A stretch of 34,184 nucleotides of DNA from Rivularia sp. T60_A2020_040 (GTDB lineage Bacteria > Cyanobacteriota > Cyanobacteriia > Cyanobacteriales > Nostocaceae): positions 1-34,184 of the forward strand of contig JACYMD010000008.1 of NCBI GenBank assembly GCA_015272215.1. Reading direction: 5' to 3'. This document shows positions 24,813-32,835 of this stretch, piece by piece; position 1 is the first letter of the stretch; every line of letters starts with the position of its first letter. Both the position numbers and the translations under genes were made by a program. The notes below the pieces were generated by a model. That model was not told where the DNA came from and made no database searches. It saw only the letters and a program-made list of their open reading frames with translations.

Positions 24813-24944
24813 TTATTTTAATTTATATGCAACAGTTGAACCGAGAATAGTCACATTCAACAATTCTTTTTTATTTTTATCCATGTAGACTACCCGCTTG
24901 TAACCATTTTCAAAGTCTTCACTCTTATGCAGCCCCAACCGCTT
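24813..24944 (-). pseudogene. Gene fragment, C-terminal about 43 residues
   Basis: Minus-strand frame ending ...ENGYKRVVYMDKNKKELL and then NVTILGSTVAYKLK before a stop. It looks protein-like (balanced composition, alternating hydrophobics) but has a stop just upstream (TAA) and no start. Probably the tail of a gene cut by the rearrangement that brought in the IS5-family element. Family not recognised. Confidence 0.3.
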
Positions 24945-24963
24945 TTAGAATCAAAACGGATTT

Positions 24964-25952
24964 TTATTTTTTCCATTTCTCCGTCCTTACAATATCTGAT
25001 ATTAAGATTAAGGGTAAAAGTATCATTGGAACGGAGAACCGCAGTTTTATAGAACCCCTGACGGGATCTATAATTGCAGTTGCCAGTCTTTTAAGCATTA
25101 GTCGGACAAAACAAAGATTAACCTTAGTGGTAGAATTATTAAGGGTTCTTTCAAAATTTTTGACTAAACTTTTACGTAAACTTTGCCACGGGGATTCTCC
25201 CCGGTGGCAAGATTTACATCTCTCCATCCAAGAGTTGGTTCTTTCTATGACCCACCTTGCTTTGATTGGAACAAAGCCTGTTTTTCCTTCTTTCTCTTTT
25301 TGGGCTTTGGATGGTTTTGGTGATAATTTAAATCTAATTTTGGTCATTATCTGGGGATAAACTTTTTTCAACTCTTCCTCCAATTTTTCAGGATGATATC
25401 CGTTGTCAAGAAGGATGGTAATTTTGGGAATATTGACAGGTTTAGACTTGAAATACTCAATATTATCTGAGAGCATTTCAATTAGTCCCTTGTCATCGGA
25501 GACGGATGCTTTGGTGCAGTGAGTAAAAAAAGGAAATCCCAAAGTATCTACAGCTAAGTGTCTTTTAATACCATTTGTCGATTTGTAGAAACAAAAACCT
25601 TTTGACTCTTTACTAGCATTACAAGTATTTTTTACCGCTTGTGAGTCAATAATTATTAAGGTTGTCCACAATGGTTTTTTTTAACCTGCTGTCGTACTTG
25701 TCCATGCAGAGTATCTCGTATTTTTTCAATTATTCCTTGTTCTCGCCACTGTTTGTAATGCCAAAATACAGTCGAGTAAGGAGGCAAGTATGAAGGCAAA
25801 TCACACCAATTACAGCCATTCTTTAGCTGATAAAGAACCCCATCTAAGATTTCTCTCTTACTCCAAGTTGGGGGTTTGGTTCTCTTTTTCGCATAGTAAA
25901 AGGGGTTCAATAATTTCCCACTCTTTATCCGTCAAACTGCTTGAATAGCCCA
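24964..25952 (-). pseudogene. IS5-family transposase, in three frames
   Basis: DDE transposase of an IS5-family insertion sequence. Real N-terminus: ATG 25952 (MGYSSSLTDKEWEIIEPL), then a frameshift at about 25895 into ...KKRTKPPTWSKREILDGVLYQLKNGCNWCDLP, then a change of frame at an A8 run (25674-25681) into LWTTLIIIDSQAVKNT, ITILLDNGYHP and RWVIERTNSWMERC, which hold the D, D and E motifs. The A8 step fits programmed -1 frameshifting, known in several IS5 groups; the earlier shift looks like decay. The C-terminus runs about 38 residues past the normal ...LMLKRLA end into unrelated sequence, so the 3' end of the element is probably lost. I found no convincing terminal inverted repeats. Confidence 0.8.
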
Positions 25953-25970
25953 TTGTTCCTTAATTCACTC

Positions 25971-26005
25971 AAGTTGTGGAAGGTGCTTCGCACCTTCCAC
26001 AACTT
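25971..26005. repeat. Perfect 16-bp hairpin next to the IS element
   Basis: AAGTTGTGGAAGGTGC (25971-25986) and its exact complement (25990-26005) around a TTC loop. No T-run follows. It lies 19 bp outside the transposase start and could be a terminal structure of the insertion element, a bidirectional terminator or a dispersed repeat. Confidence 0.6.
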
Positions 26006-26242
26006 GTGCTTTCAGGGCGATCTGCTTGCAGCAGCGCTGAGTCCCAAGGGGACACGAGAGGCGCGAACGCTATCGCATTACTGAATGTGTATTTGGTAAT
26101 CACCATTTTGGATTATTATACCGGAGAATCTAAAGATACCTTCCGGGGTTCTATATGGAGTCAACACTACTATAGGAATAAGTTCCCGCTCCACGAAGTT
26201 AAACGTGTTCGATTGCCACGGAGTGACGTGGTAGCAAAAAGA
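26006..26242. other. Intergenic DNA with dispersed-repeat remains
   Basis: The stretch has repeat-like words (GCGATCTGCTTGCAGCAG, GGCGCGAACGCTATCGC) and no believable gene. A plus-strand frame covering it begins inside the hairpin and has no protein-like composition. Confidence 0.3.
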
Positions 26243-26596
26243 CTATACTACTGCTCTTATTTCCCGGACTCGCTCTGACAGCTTACCGGCAGAAGAGGCA
26301 ATTTCGCTATCGTTTTTCGTTTCAGCACAAACTTTATTCCAGTTATGCTGCCACCGAGCAATAGTACGCCCCAAATCCACTAATTCTGCGGCTTGGTCAA
26401 CATCAATCTCAACTAAAGATGGAACAATCCATTCAATAAAATACAGACTTTGACGCATTTTGCCTACGATTTCGTCTTTAGGAGCTTTATTATTAGTAAG
26501 CGATTGGATTTGAGTGAGGTGCGCTGCCAAGTGGGCTAATCTTGTGGAAATATCGTTTTGTTGAAAATGCTCTTTATCGAATTTTGCTGTATTCAT
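26243..26596 (-). CDS. Hypothetical helical protein, partner of a DUF5674-like gene
   Basis: 117 residues, predicted largely helical (HFQQNDISTRLAHLAAHLTQIQSL, DEIVGKMRQSLYFIEWIVPSL, AELVDLGRTIARWQHNW). No known family is recognised and no membrane segment or signal is seen. It overlaps the end of the DUF5674-like gene by four bases (ATGA), so the two are translated together and probably act together. Composition matches its neighbours. Confidence 0.65.
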   Translation of the reverse strand: MNTAKFDKEHFQQNDISTRLAHLAAHLTQIQSLTNNKAPKDEIVGKMRQSLYFIEWIVPSLVEIDVDQAAELVDLGRTIARWQHNWNKVCAETKNDSEIASSAGKLSERVREIRAVV

Positions 26597-26925
26597 GAAT
26601 TTCCCAGTAATTCTGTTACGATTTGAGCTACATTTTCTCTTATATTAACGTCAAGAATTTCCATCGAGCGGTTCTGACGTGGGCGGATATTTATTAACGA
26701 ATCGTAGGTCACGCTTCCAGTTGAGGGCATATAACCTGCACCCCAAAGGTTTTGTTGCTGACTGCCATTTTCTAACAAAACCTGTTCGCAATCATAATGC
26801 ATTTCGCCGCCGCCAGCTAGGATGCGGTGTTCGATGTCCACTACCACTTTTATGTAAAATTTATGTTCACTGAGCATCTGCTCAATTTCCGAGGTGGTTG
26901 CTCGCTTAGAAATGATAATAATCAA
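26593..26925 (-). CDS. DUF5674-like protein
   Basis: About 110 residues. The pattern EIEQMLSEHKFYIKVVVDIEHRILAGGGEMHYDCEQVLLENGSQQQNLWGAGY followed by LINIRPRQNRSMEI and VTELL matches what I recall of the DUF5674 family, whose function is unknown. An extended frame begins at GTG 26985, but no ribosome binding site precedes it. TTG 26925 has AAGGGGG eight bases upstream and gives MIIIISKRATT, the usual family start. With this start the palindrome at 26958-26974 lies in the promoter region rather than in the gene. Confidence 0.65.
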   Translation of the reverse strand: MIIIISKRATTSEIEQMLSEHKFYIKVVVDIEHRILAGGGEMHYDCEQVLLENGSQQQNLWGAGYMPSTGSVTYDSLINIRPRQNRSMEILDVNIRENVAQIVTELLGNS

Positions 26926-26957
26926 ATATCGCACCCCCTTACTTGGAATACAATTAA

Positions 26958-26974
26958 CGTATACAGTGTACACG
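26958..26974. promoter_or_regulatory. Candidate operator 1 between divergent genes
   Basis: CGTATACAGTGTACACG, 14 of 17 positions symmetric. It lies just upstream of the DUF5674-like gene and shares GTATACAGT with the site at 27078-27097, as expected for two sites of one regulator. Confidence 0.5.
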
Positions 26975-27077
26975 TCTACTGACACAAGGAGAAGGTGAAA
27001 ATATTTAATTGCCTAGTCTCTCTAAATTTTTGTAAATTCCCCTTGCTGACTGCCGTTGAGCATTGATAAAAGTGTTG

Positions 27078-27097
27078 TGTACAATGTATACAGTACA
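27078..27097. promoter_or_regulatory. Candidate operator 2 at the start of the ribbon-helix-helix gene
   Basis: TGTACAATGTATACAGTACA has outer arms TGTAC/GTACA and inner GTATAC. It ends one base before the ATG of the small DNA-binding protein, an autoregulatory position. Confidence 0.5.
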
Positions 27098-27098
27098 T

Positions 27099-27323
27099 AT
27101 GAGCAATGAATCACCCATAGTATCTTTCCGCGTTCCGTTGAGCGTAATAAAAGAATTAATCGCCAAAGGTCGATTAACAGAAGAATATACCAAATCTGAA
27201 CTAAGTAATTTAGTAAAGGAAGACTGGCTGAAATCCCAAGCAATTGATTTTGACGTTTCAGTTCCACATTCCGTACTGGAGCAGGTTTTGGCTAAACTGA
27301 ATCAAATCGAAGCCGGAGGGTAG
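27099..27323 (+). CDS. Small ribbon-helix-helix-like DNA-binding protein
   Basis: 74 residues from ATG 27099. The start IVSFRVPLSVIKELIAKGRLTEEYTKSELSNLVKEDWL has the strand-helix-helix layout of CopG/Arc-type repressors. Frame extension to 27063 adds MIKVLCTMYTVH, which would be encoded by the palindrome and is unlikely. Divergent from the DUF5674-like operon with two related palindromes between, so it probably represses itself and that operon. It could also be an antitoxin without a recognised toxin. Confidence 0.6.
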   Translation: MSNESPIVSFRVPLSVIKELIAKGRLTEEYTKSELSNLVKEDWLKSQAIDFDVSVPHSVLEQVLAKLNQIEAGG

Positions 27324-28178
27324 TTTGTGGCGATCAGCCGCACGGCTGCGCCGATCGCAAATTGAAAAGCTTTATATCAAAGTGCTTGAACAGTACAAGA
27401 CTTACCAGGAAAAGAAGAAATTTACTCTCCTAATTGGAATGAATGTGTTCTCGATATGGGTAAAGATGACCAACCCAAAATCGAACAACATTGAGCAAGC
27501 AAGTGCCGTCTCCCTACTCCCGCCTTCCCTGTGTTAAAAGAGATTTTCTGTACGAATCGAATATACGAAAACAAAAAGGTTTTACGAATATTAAAAATCT
27601 AGATATAAACTATTATTATGTAAAAGGTTAGCATACGTTATTATTTAGCTATGCTTTATCCTTTAAATTATGTTGAGCGAAATAATTAAATCCTAAAAAT
27701 ATATGCATCGATTATCTATATATAAAAAGTTAGTACATAAAAGATTAATCCAAAAATTAATTCTGCTTCAAACCAAAACCGAGCAAAAAGCGAGGTATAA
27801 TACTACAAGTGTCCAAACCCCTGTATAACAAGCAATTCACCCCCATTCCCACCAACGCCTCGCAGGAACCCTGCTCATGCTCAGTAACGGTTTCTATAAA
27901 TACTGTGGTTAAAGCATATGTGACTATCTGTGACAGTTAATATTCTTACTTTTTACTTATTTATAAACGTACTACATTATTACATTGTCAAAGTGTCATA
28001 ATGCTTATTGCAATTGCAATAAATCTGTGTATACGAGAATAATGTTCTTCTATCAATAAAATTTAGTTGGTATGAGATGACTACAACCAGCCTTCCAAAC
28101 AAAATTATTTATCGCCACACACCAACATTAGTGGCAAAATAAAAATAATCCGGGTGTGTCAAATAAAGGGTACGCTCT
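27324..28178. other. AT-rich region without a clear gene
   Basis: About 850 bp. At 27328-27360 a repeat-like palindrome (GCGATCAGCCG...CCGATCGC) occurs. A 70-residue frame (27325-27537) starts inside it and is not credible; in another frame 27390-27493 reads DLPGKEEIYSPNWNECVLDM, perhaps a gene scrap. A perfect 18-bp palindrome TTATTGCAATTGCAATAA is at 28005-28022, upstream of the CoiA-like gene. The rest is AT-rich. Confidence 0.4.
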
Positions 28179-28541
28179 ATGTGGCTCAGATACGGCGTTA
28201 ACCAAGATAATAATCTTGTAAGAATTGAAGATTCCCCCAGGGGTAAAACCCAGCTAAGGTGTCCGTACTGTGGGGGCAAACTTACAGCCAAGAAGGGACG
28301 CATAAAGGAACATCACTTTGCTCATGATGGAGAAACTTGCCGAGAAGTAGCTAGCAAAAATCGGGAAGCGCCCAATTTACCTCTGTATGATAGCTTCAAT
28401 ATATCGCTGACTGGTAAGGAGTTGGAGCATTTAAAACAACTTTGGAATAAGTACGGGTGTATTAATAAAGGAATTAACGAAAGCGAGATTAAATCAGTTT
28501 TTATTGAAAAAGACCTGCTGAAATATAACGAATACCTGTAG
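28179..28541 (+). pseudogene. CoiA-like protein, truncated by the transposon
   Basis: N-terminal 119 residues encoded outside the transposon. LRCPYCGGKLTAKKGRIKEHHFAHDGETC is the zinc-ribbon-like start of competence protein CoiA-like nucleases (CxxC...HHFAH). The nuclease domain should follow but is missing: the stop codon TAG (28539-28541) belongs to the transposon end, which begins at 28537 within the last sense codon. The rest of the gene is not on the other side of the transposon. ATG 28179 follows a weak AAAGGG. Complete relatives are several hundred residues long. Confidence 0.75.
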
Positions 28542-28784
28542 CGAACTGCAAACATCCGGAGATAAAACTGCAAACAAGCCAATTTTGAAACCACATTAAC
28601 TGCAAATAAGGGGGGTCTCAAAACCACATTAAATGCAAATGAAACCAGATTAGCTGCAAACAAGCCAATTTTGAAACCACATTAACTGCAAATAGCCTAA
28701 AACCTTTACCAGTCGTCAATTTTTAATTTTTCGCGTCAAAACTGTCCAGAAAATACGAACTTTTAAGCTGGACACATATGTACA
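28537..28784 (+). repeat. Left terminal inverted repeat, 248 bp
   Basis: Contains two copies of a composite unit, ACAAGCCAATTTTGAAACC with CACATTAACTGCAAAT (28574-28608 and about 28647-28682), and more ACTGCAAA and CCACATTAA words. Such repeated words at an end are the usual binding sites of Mu/Tn7-like transposases. Confidence 0.9.
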
Positions 28785-28873
28785 TTTATCTATATATAAA
28801 TTAGACACTTTTAAAACAGAAAAATTCTATAAGTGGTTCTTTCCATTTTTTGTAAATTTAATGACTAATTTAT

Positions 28874-29863
28874 TTAATTTCTCTCTGACGCATACAAAGG
28901 AATTCCAATTTTTAGCATCTGGTCTCTTAAATCTTCTGTTCGACCAGGAGGTAATTGAGAGTGTAAAAAAGAGGTAATCTCACTTGTCCGTACATTTAAT
29001 AATTCAGCTAGTACTTTAGCACTATAGCCATGCCGTATTAAACGAGGTTCTAAATCGTTAAGTCCAACAGATAATACTGCTTCAACCATTTCAATAGTTA
29101 CAGGTTTAGTTGCAGCTTTATAAGCATCTTCAAATACTCTTTGTAAGTAATGTTCGATTTGTAACGGAGTCATTAATCGTTCTGCCAAAAAAGCAATTGC
29201 CTCATCGGTAATCAAATCTTCAGGCAGATGACCCTCGTGAATACACTCATTTAATAGCCATTTTATATACTCAGCCTGATGTCCTCGAATACCTTCTAAG
29301 CTAAAAACATTTGTTCTAGCACCAATTTCTTCTAATGATGGTCGTCGTAAATCATTTTTTAGCTTGGGATGCCCTACCAGAACCACAGATAAAGTACCAC
29401 CATTGTTGCGTACCAATTCAATAATTCGCTTAATTTGTACTAAAGTACTATGTTGAAGGTCATGAGCTTCATCCACAAAAAGTACTACAGTTTTGCGACA
29501 TTTTTGAATTAAAGCTAATAATTTTCGTTCCCTAAGTTCTGGTTGGGTGGGTGGTTTGGCATCTTTTTCCGTACTTAAGTCCCAAAATAAAGCAGTCATT
29601 AAAACTATGATGCTAACCTTACCTTTATCAACTGCAAGGCTACGGGAAATAATAATGTCTTTTTCGGAGACTAATTCTGATTGCAATCGCTTTAAAGTAG
29701 TAGTTTTGCCACAACCAACAACACCTGTTATGGCAATTAATCGACATTGCCTAACTTGGGATTTGAGTTCTTTAAAAAGATTTGTTTGTTCTTCAGTCTC
29801 AAAAAAGCCCACATGGTCTAAGGTACGTTTGAGACCAAAATAATTCATGACATCACTCAACAT
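28874..29863 (-). CDS. tniB: AAA+ transposition ATPase (TniB/TnsC-like)
   Basis: 329-residue ATPase that chooses target DNA and activates the DDE transposase. Walker A GVVGCGKTTTLKRLQ (about 46-60), Walker B VVLFVDEAHDL (about 125-135) and the sensor VVLVGHPKL are all present; the C-terminal helical region is complete. The start ATG lies within the last codons of the transposase gene (11-base overlap), which couples their translation. Intact, unlike its partner. The family is TniB/TnsC-like; the exact subfamily is not settled by eye. Confidence 0.88.
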   Translation of the reverse strand: MLSDVMNYFGLKRTLDHVGFFETEEQTNLFKELKSQVRQCRLIAITGVVGCGKTTTLKRLQSELVSEKDIIISRSLAVDKGKVSIIVLMTALFWDLSTEKDAKPPTQPELRERKLLALIQKCRKTVVLFVDEAHDLQHSTLVQIKRIIELVRNNGGTLSVVLVGHPKLKNDLRRPSLEEIGARTNVFSLEGIRGHQAEYIKWLLNECIHEGHLPEDLITDEAIAFLAERLMTPLQIEHYLQRVFEDAYKAATKPVTIEMVEAVLSVGLNDLEPRLIRHGYSAKVLAELLNVRTSEITSFLHSQLPPGRTEDLRDQMLKIGIPLYASERN

Positions 29864-31503
29864 GGTTCGTACCTGATAAGGGGTTAAAGAAATCTCTTAC
29901 TTGTTTCATCACCTCCCGCTTATCCAAAGTTTTGGTGCAAACCGCATCAATATAAGCCATCTGCTCGGACGTTAATTTGGCCAACGGGCGTGCTAAATAT
30001 TCAGCTATTGCAAGCTTTGCAGCAATAACTGTGCTGAAAGTTAATTCTTGGAAAGGGTTGGGATCAACAAAGGGTTGAACCTTGAGTTTTTTTGTGCTAC
30101 TCCCAAAAACTGCTACATCCTCTCGATTTCGAGCGGAACTTGGTAAAGAAAGCTGTTTAGCCAATTCTTCAATTCGGTCAGCCCGTTTTTGTGTCCGTGT
30201 CTTCTTAAAATTACGATAGCGATGTAGGGGAATTGGACCATCTACAGGAAGAAAGGGACCATAGCGGCGTTCAGAGTGTTCTATGTATAGTTCGTTATCG
30301 AACAAACCCCACCAAAGAATTACTGTTTCCCCAGCCAAATCGGGTTCAACTTCATAAGCCACCCCCTCAACCGTGATACGAGCATCGATTCCTACTTTGC
30401 GTCGTTCTGGTGAGCGTGCATAAGTACAGAAACGTTCCCATTGACACATTTCCCTAATTCCATCGTTGGGTTGATTCTCTAACCAATCTTCAATCCGGGA
30501 ATGGGATTCGCTGCGATGGGGACGACTATTGTAATGCAGCAAAAACTTCATCAACCAAGCTGTCTTCCTCGGCTTCTGTCTCCGGTTCGTGCAAGTGGTA
30601 GAGGGTTTCATGCATTTCTTTGACGGTGCGAAACGGTCGTTCCACCTTGCCTTTGGAACGAGCCGTTACCCTTCGTCCATCTTTGCCGTTGGGTAAATGG
30701 GTACGTACATCAATCCCCAAATCTGCCATCACTTTTTGAAATACCAAGCTTTTGGCAATGGGACCGTTATCCATATAGAGCATTTTGGGAATGCCTTCAA
30801 AGGGGAAATCGGGTTCTGCCTTTTTTGACATGGCAGCAAACATAAATCGCAGTGCTGCTTCTACGTCTTCACCGTAAACACCGTGGTATTCCTGGTAGGA
30901 AACACCACTACGGTCATCCACGACGCTATAAAGCATCAACAAGGGATGCCCCCGTCCCGGTTCAATCCATGCTGGTGCTTTGACATGCTTGAGGTCGCTT
31001 GGGCTAAGGTCAAAATGCCAGCATTCGTTGCTATATTCGGCTTGGAAGCGGACAGCAGGTGGCTGACGTATCAAGGTATCGCGGTCGTAACCCCATTTTT
31101 TGAGGTAACGATTGACGGTGGTTGGTTTTAATAGCCCTTCTGGGGCTGTGACATGACCGTCTGGAGTATTGATACCGTCAGATTCTAAAAGGCGGATTGC
31201 CTGTACGGTGGATAAATGGCGACCTTTGCGGTTTGATGTACGTATCTTAATGGCAGCAATTATTTCACAGTAGCGTTCCAGTCCAGCTTGGGGGATTACG
31301 CGGGGGACATCGCGGTCGGCACGACGCACTGACCGCACTTGCATATTCTCTCGTAACGCTCGATACACTGTATCTTCGGAAATACCATACAAGTGAGCTA
31401 TTTCCTGGACTAAGGCTCGACGTTCTTTACTACGCGGCGGTAGTTGGTTGAGACGACGACGTAGGTCTACTATCGCTTCTGCTGGTATTTGTTTCTTTGG
31501 CAT
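29853..31503 (-). pseudogene. tniA: DDE transposase (TniA/Mu-like), frameshifted
   Basis: Catalytic transposase of the element. Front part: helix-turn-helix HLYGISEDTVYRAL (about 38-51), a second DNA-binding region, then the RNase H-like core with WHFDLS (D near 166), YMDNGP (D near 246) and GKVERPF (E near 289). After ...LHEPETEAE the frame changes at about 30566-30571 (GAGGAAGACAG): dropping one G gives AEKTAWLMKFLLHYNSRPH and a normal C-terminal half to 29853. No slippery A-run is there, so this reads as a mutation or sequencing error rather than programmed frameshifting. ATG 31503 follows GGGGA at good distance. Confidence 0.85.
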
Positions 31504-31506
31504 CAA

Positions 31507-32142
31507 TTATCCCCTGGTAACAAGAGCATCGTGACGCGGGTGGAGATGCTTACGCCCTAACCAGTCGTAGAGAGTAGAAGGGGAGCAATCTACGAGTTTA
31601 GCAATGGAACGCTTACTGATACCTTTGTCTAAATACTTACGAATTTCTGCTTCCCTCGTGTCCAGTTTCAAATGTGTTGATTGTCGTCCTTTGGGTCGCC
31701 CCAGGATTTTACCTTCAGCTTTGCGTTTGGCGAGGGCTTCGGTTGTTCTGAGTACAATTAATTCCCGCTCAATTTCTGCTGCCAAGCCCAAAACCGTTGC
31801 TGTAATTCGGCTTTGCATGGAGCCATCTAATACCATGCCTTGTTTCGCAATATGAACACTAATTCTACGGCGCACACAGCACTCCAACATTTCCAATACT
31901 TGTAAGGTGGAGCGTGCCATGCGACTGACTTCTGAAAAAATTACAATATCGGAGGCAACAGCCGTTTGACTCAGCAGCAATCCTATGCCCCGCGACTCCC
32001 ATTTCTCCCGCCCAGAAACGGTATCCTCTATAAACTGAATGGGACTCAAAGCATGTACGTTGGCATATTCTAAAATGCCATGCCGTTGGTTATGTAGGTC
32101 TTGGTGGTCAGTAGATACTCTCAAATAAGCATAAATAACCAT
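31507..32142 (-). CDS. Serine resolvase (TniR-like)
   Basis: Serine recombinase that resolves transposition cointegrates. YLRVSTDHQ carries the catalytic serine near the N-terminus, followed by the conserved FSEVSRMARS, AAEIERELIVLRTTEALAKRKAEGKILGRPKGR and a C-terminal helix-turn-helix (SKRSIAKLVDCSPSTLYDWL). ATG 32142 fits the normal MVIYAYLRVS start; an in-frame TTG at 32154 gives four more residues. The recombination site probably lies between the gene and the right inverted repeat (32155-32219), where a perfect palindrome CGGTTTAAACCG (32159-32170) occurs. It stops three bases before the transposase ATG. Confidence 0.9.
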   Translation of the reverse strand: MVIYAYLRVSTDHQDLHNQRHGILEYANVHALSPIQFIEDTVSGREKWESRGIGLLLSQTAVASDIVIFSEVSRMARSTLQVLEMLECCVRRRISVHIAKQGMVLDGSMQSRITATVLGLAAEIERELIVLRTTEALAKRKAEGKILGRPKGRQSTHLKLDTREAEIRKYLDKGISKRSIAKLVDCSPSTLYDWLGRKHLHPRHDALVTRG

Positions 32143-32154
32143 ATTGTCACTCAA

Positions 32155-32219
32155 GTTACGGTTTAAACCGCGATTTGTATTTAACCGAACGTATATAGTT
32201 CAAATTAAACCACAATTAG
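32155..32219. promoter_or_regulatory. Candidate res site and resolvase promoter
   Basis: 65 bp between the resolvase start and the right inverted repeat. CGGTTTAAACCG (32159-32170) is a perfect 12-bp palindrome; the rest is AT-rich. Resolvases of this family act at sites directly upstream of their gene, so the position fits. Confidence 0.45.
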
Positions 32220-32467
32220 TGTACATATGTGTCCAGCTTAAAAGTTCGTATTTTCTGGACAGTTTTGACGCGAAAAATTAAAAATTGACGACTGGTAAAG
32301 GTTTTAGGCTATTTGCAGTTAATGTGGTTTCAAAATTGGCTTGTTTGCAGCTAATCTGGTTTCATTTGCATTTAATGTGGTTTTGAGACCCCCCTTATTT
32401 GCAGTTAATGTGGTTTCAAAATTGGCTTGTTTGCAGTTTTATCTCCGGATGTTTGCAGTTCGCTACA
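32220..32467 (-). repeat. Right terminal inverted repeat, 248 bp
   Basis: Exact reverse complement of 28537-28784 as far as I can read. It ends ...GCAGTTCGCTACA inside a tRNA gene. Confidence 0.9.
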
Positions 32468-32490
32468 TCTACCAACTGAGCTATGACCCC
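32468..32490 (-). pseudogene. tRNA gene truncated by the transposon
   Basis: The first 23 bases of a tRNA, GGGGTCATAGCTCAGTTGGT continuing AGA, cover the 5' acceptor strand and most of the D arm. The transposon end follows immediately. The anticodon is lost, so the isotype is unknown. Confidence 0.8.
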
Positions 32491-32496
32491 ATATAC

Positions 32497-32569
32497 CAGG
32501 AGTGGTAGGACTTGAACCTACATAAAACCGTTTAGAAGACGGTTGCCTCATCCGTTAGGCTACACTCCT
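32497..32569 (-). tRNA. tRNA-Arg(UCU)
   Basis: 7-bp acceptor AGGAGTG/CACTCCT, discriminator G, anticodon stem ACCGT/ACGGT with loop CTTCTAA (UCU), T arm GTAGG-TTCAAGT-CCTAC. A standard cloverleaf. Confidence 0.88.
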
Positions 32570-32578
32570 ATAAATTGG

Positions 32579-32650
32579 TAGTCCCGATTGTTTTGAACCT
32601 GCGACATCCTGCTTGTAAGGAAGGCGCTCTACCAACTGAGCTACGGGACT
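32579..32650 (-). tRNA. tRNA-Val(UAC) with broken T stem
   Basis: Acceptor AGTCCCG/CGGGACT is perfect, discriminator A, and CCA is encoded (32576-32578). Anticodon loop CTTACAA (UAC), with one mismatch in its stem. The 3' strand of the T stem is missing: GCAGG is followed by TTCAAAACAAT instead of a complementary CCTGC. Probably non-functional. Confidence 0.65.
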
Positions 32651-32655
32651 ATGAA

Positions 32656-32727
32656 AGCGATTGACGAGATTTGAACTCGTGCCGAGAGGTTGGAAGCCTC
32701 ATAAGAAGACCGTTACACCACAATCGC
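32656..32727 (-). tRNA. tRNA-Gly(UCC)
   Basis: Acceptor GCGATTG/CAATCGC, loop CTTCCAA (UCC) on a GAGG/CCTC stem, T arm ACGAG-TTCAAAT-CTCGT. The outermost anticodon-stem pair is a T-T mismatch; otherwise regular. Confidence 0.85.
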
Positions 32728-32732
32728 ATTAA

Positions 32733-32805
32733 AGCTGGTGACAGGAGTTGAACCTGCAACAAAGCCGATTACAAATCAGTTGCTCTGCCGTTGAGCCACA
32801 CCAGC
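32733..32805 (-). tRNA. tRNA-Thr(UGU)
   Basis: Acceptor GCTGGTG/CACCAGC, loop TTTGTAA (UGU), T arm GCAGG-TTCAACT-CCTGT. The anticodon stem ACTGA/TCGGC has one wobble and one mismatch. Confidence 0.85.
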
Positions 32806-32835
32806 ACTTTTACGGTGACAGTTTTGTCGCCGCAA

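Larger units (their letters stand above)
28537..32467. mobile_element. Tn5053/Tn552-like transposon, 3931 bp
   Basis: Bounded by 248-bp terminal inverted repeats that read as identical (28537-28784 and 32220-32467), starting TGTAGCGAACTGCAAAC. Cargo is only the transposition module on the minus strand: resolvase, Mu/IS481-like DDE transposase (frameshifted) and AAA+ partner. No TniQ, no Cas12k and no passenger gene. The bases next to the two ends differ (ATACC left, TCTAC right), so there is no target duplication: the left end cuts a CoiA-like gene, the right end a tRNA gene. Either a deletion or recombination between two copies has joined unrelated flanks. Confidence 0.9.

Noticed and set aside
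25976-26278. Plus-strand 100-residue frame
   Set aside because: It starts inside a perfect hairpin and crosses dispersed-repeat DNA; composition is not protein-like.
27325-27537. 70-residue frame after the ribbon-helix-helix gene
   Set aside because: It begins inside a palindromic repeat; a different frame within it looks more protein-like, so at most a gene scrap.
27915-28000. TGTGACTATCTGTGACAG-type words resembling an end of a V-K transposon
   Set aside because: Only a few short matches in AT-rich DNA, no matching opposite end or genes.
28537-32467. CRISPR-associated (type V-K) transposon beside tRNA genes
   Set aside because: No TniQ, no Cas12k and no CRISPR repeats; it contains a resolvase as in Tn5053/Tn552-like elements.
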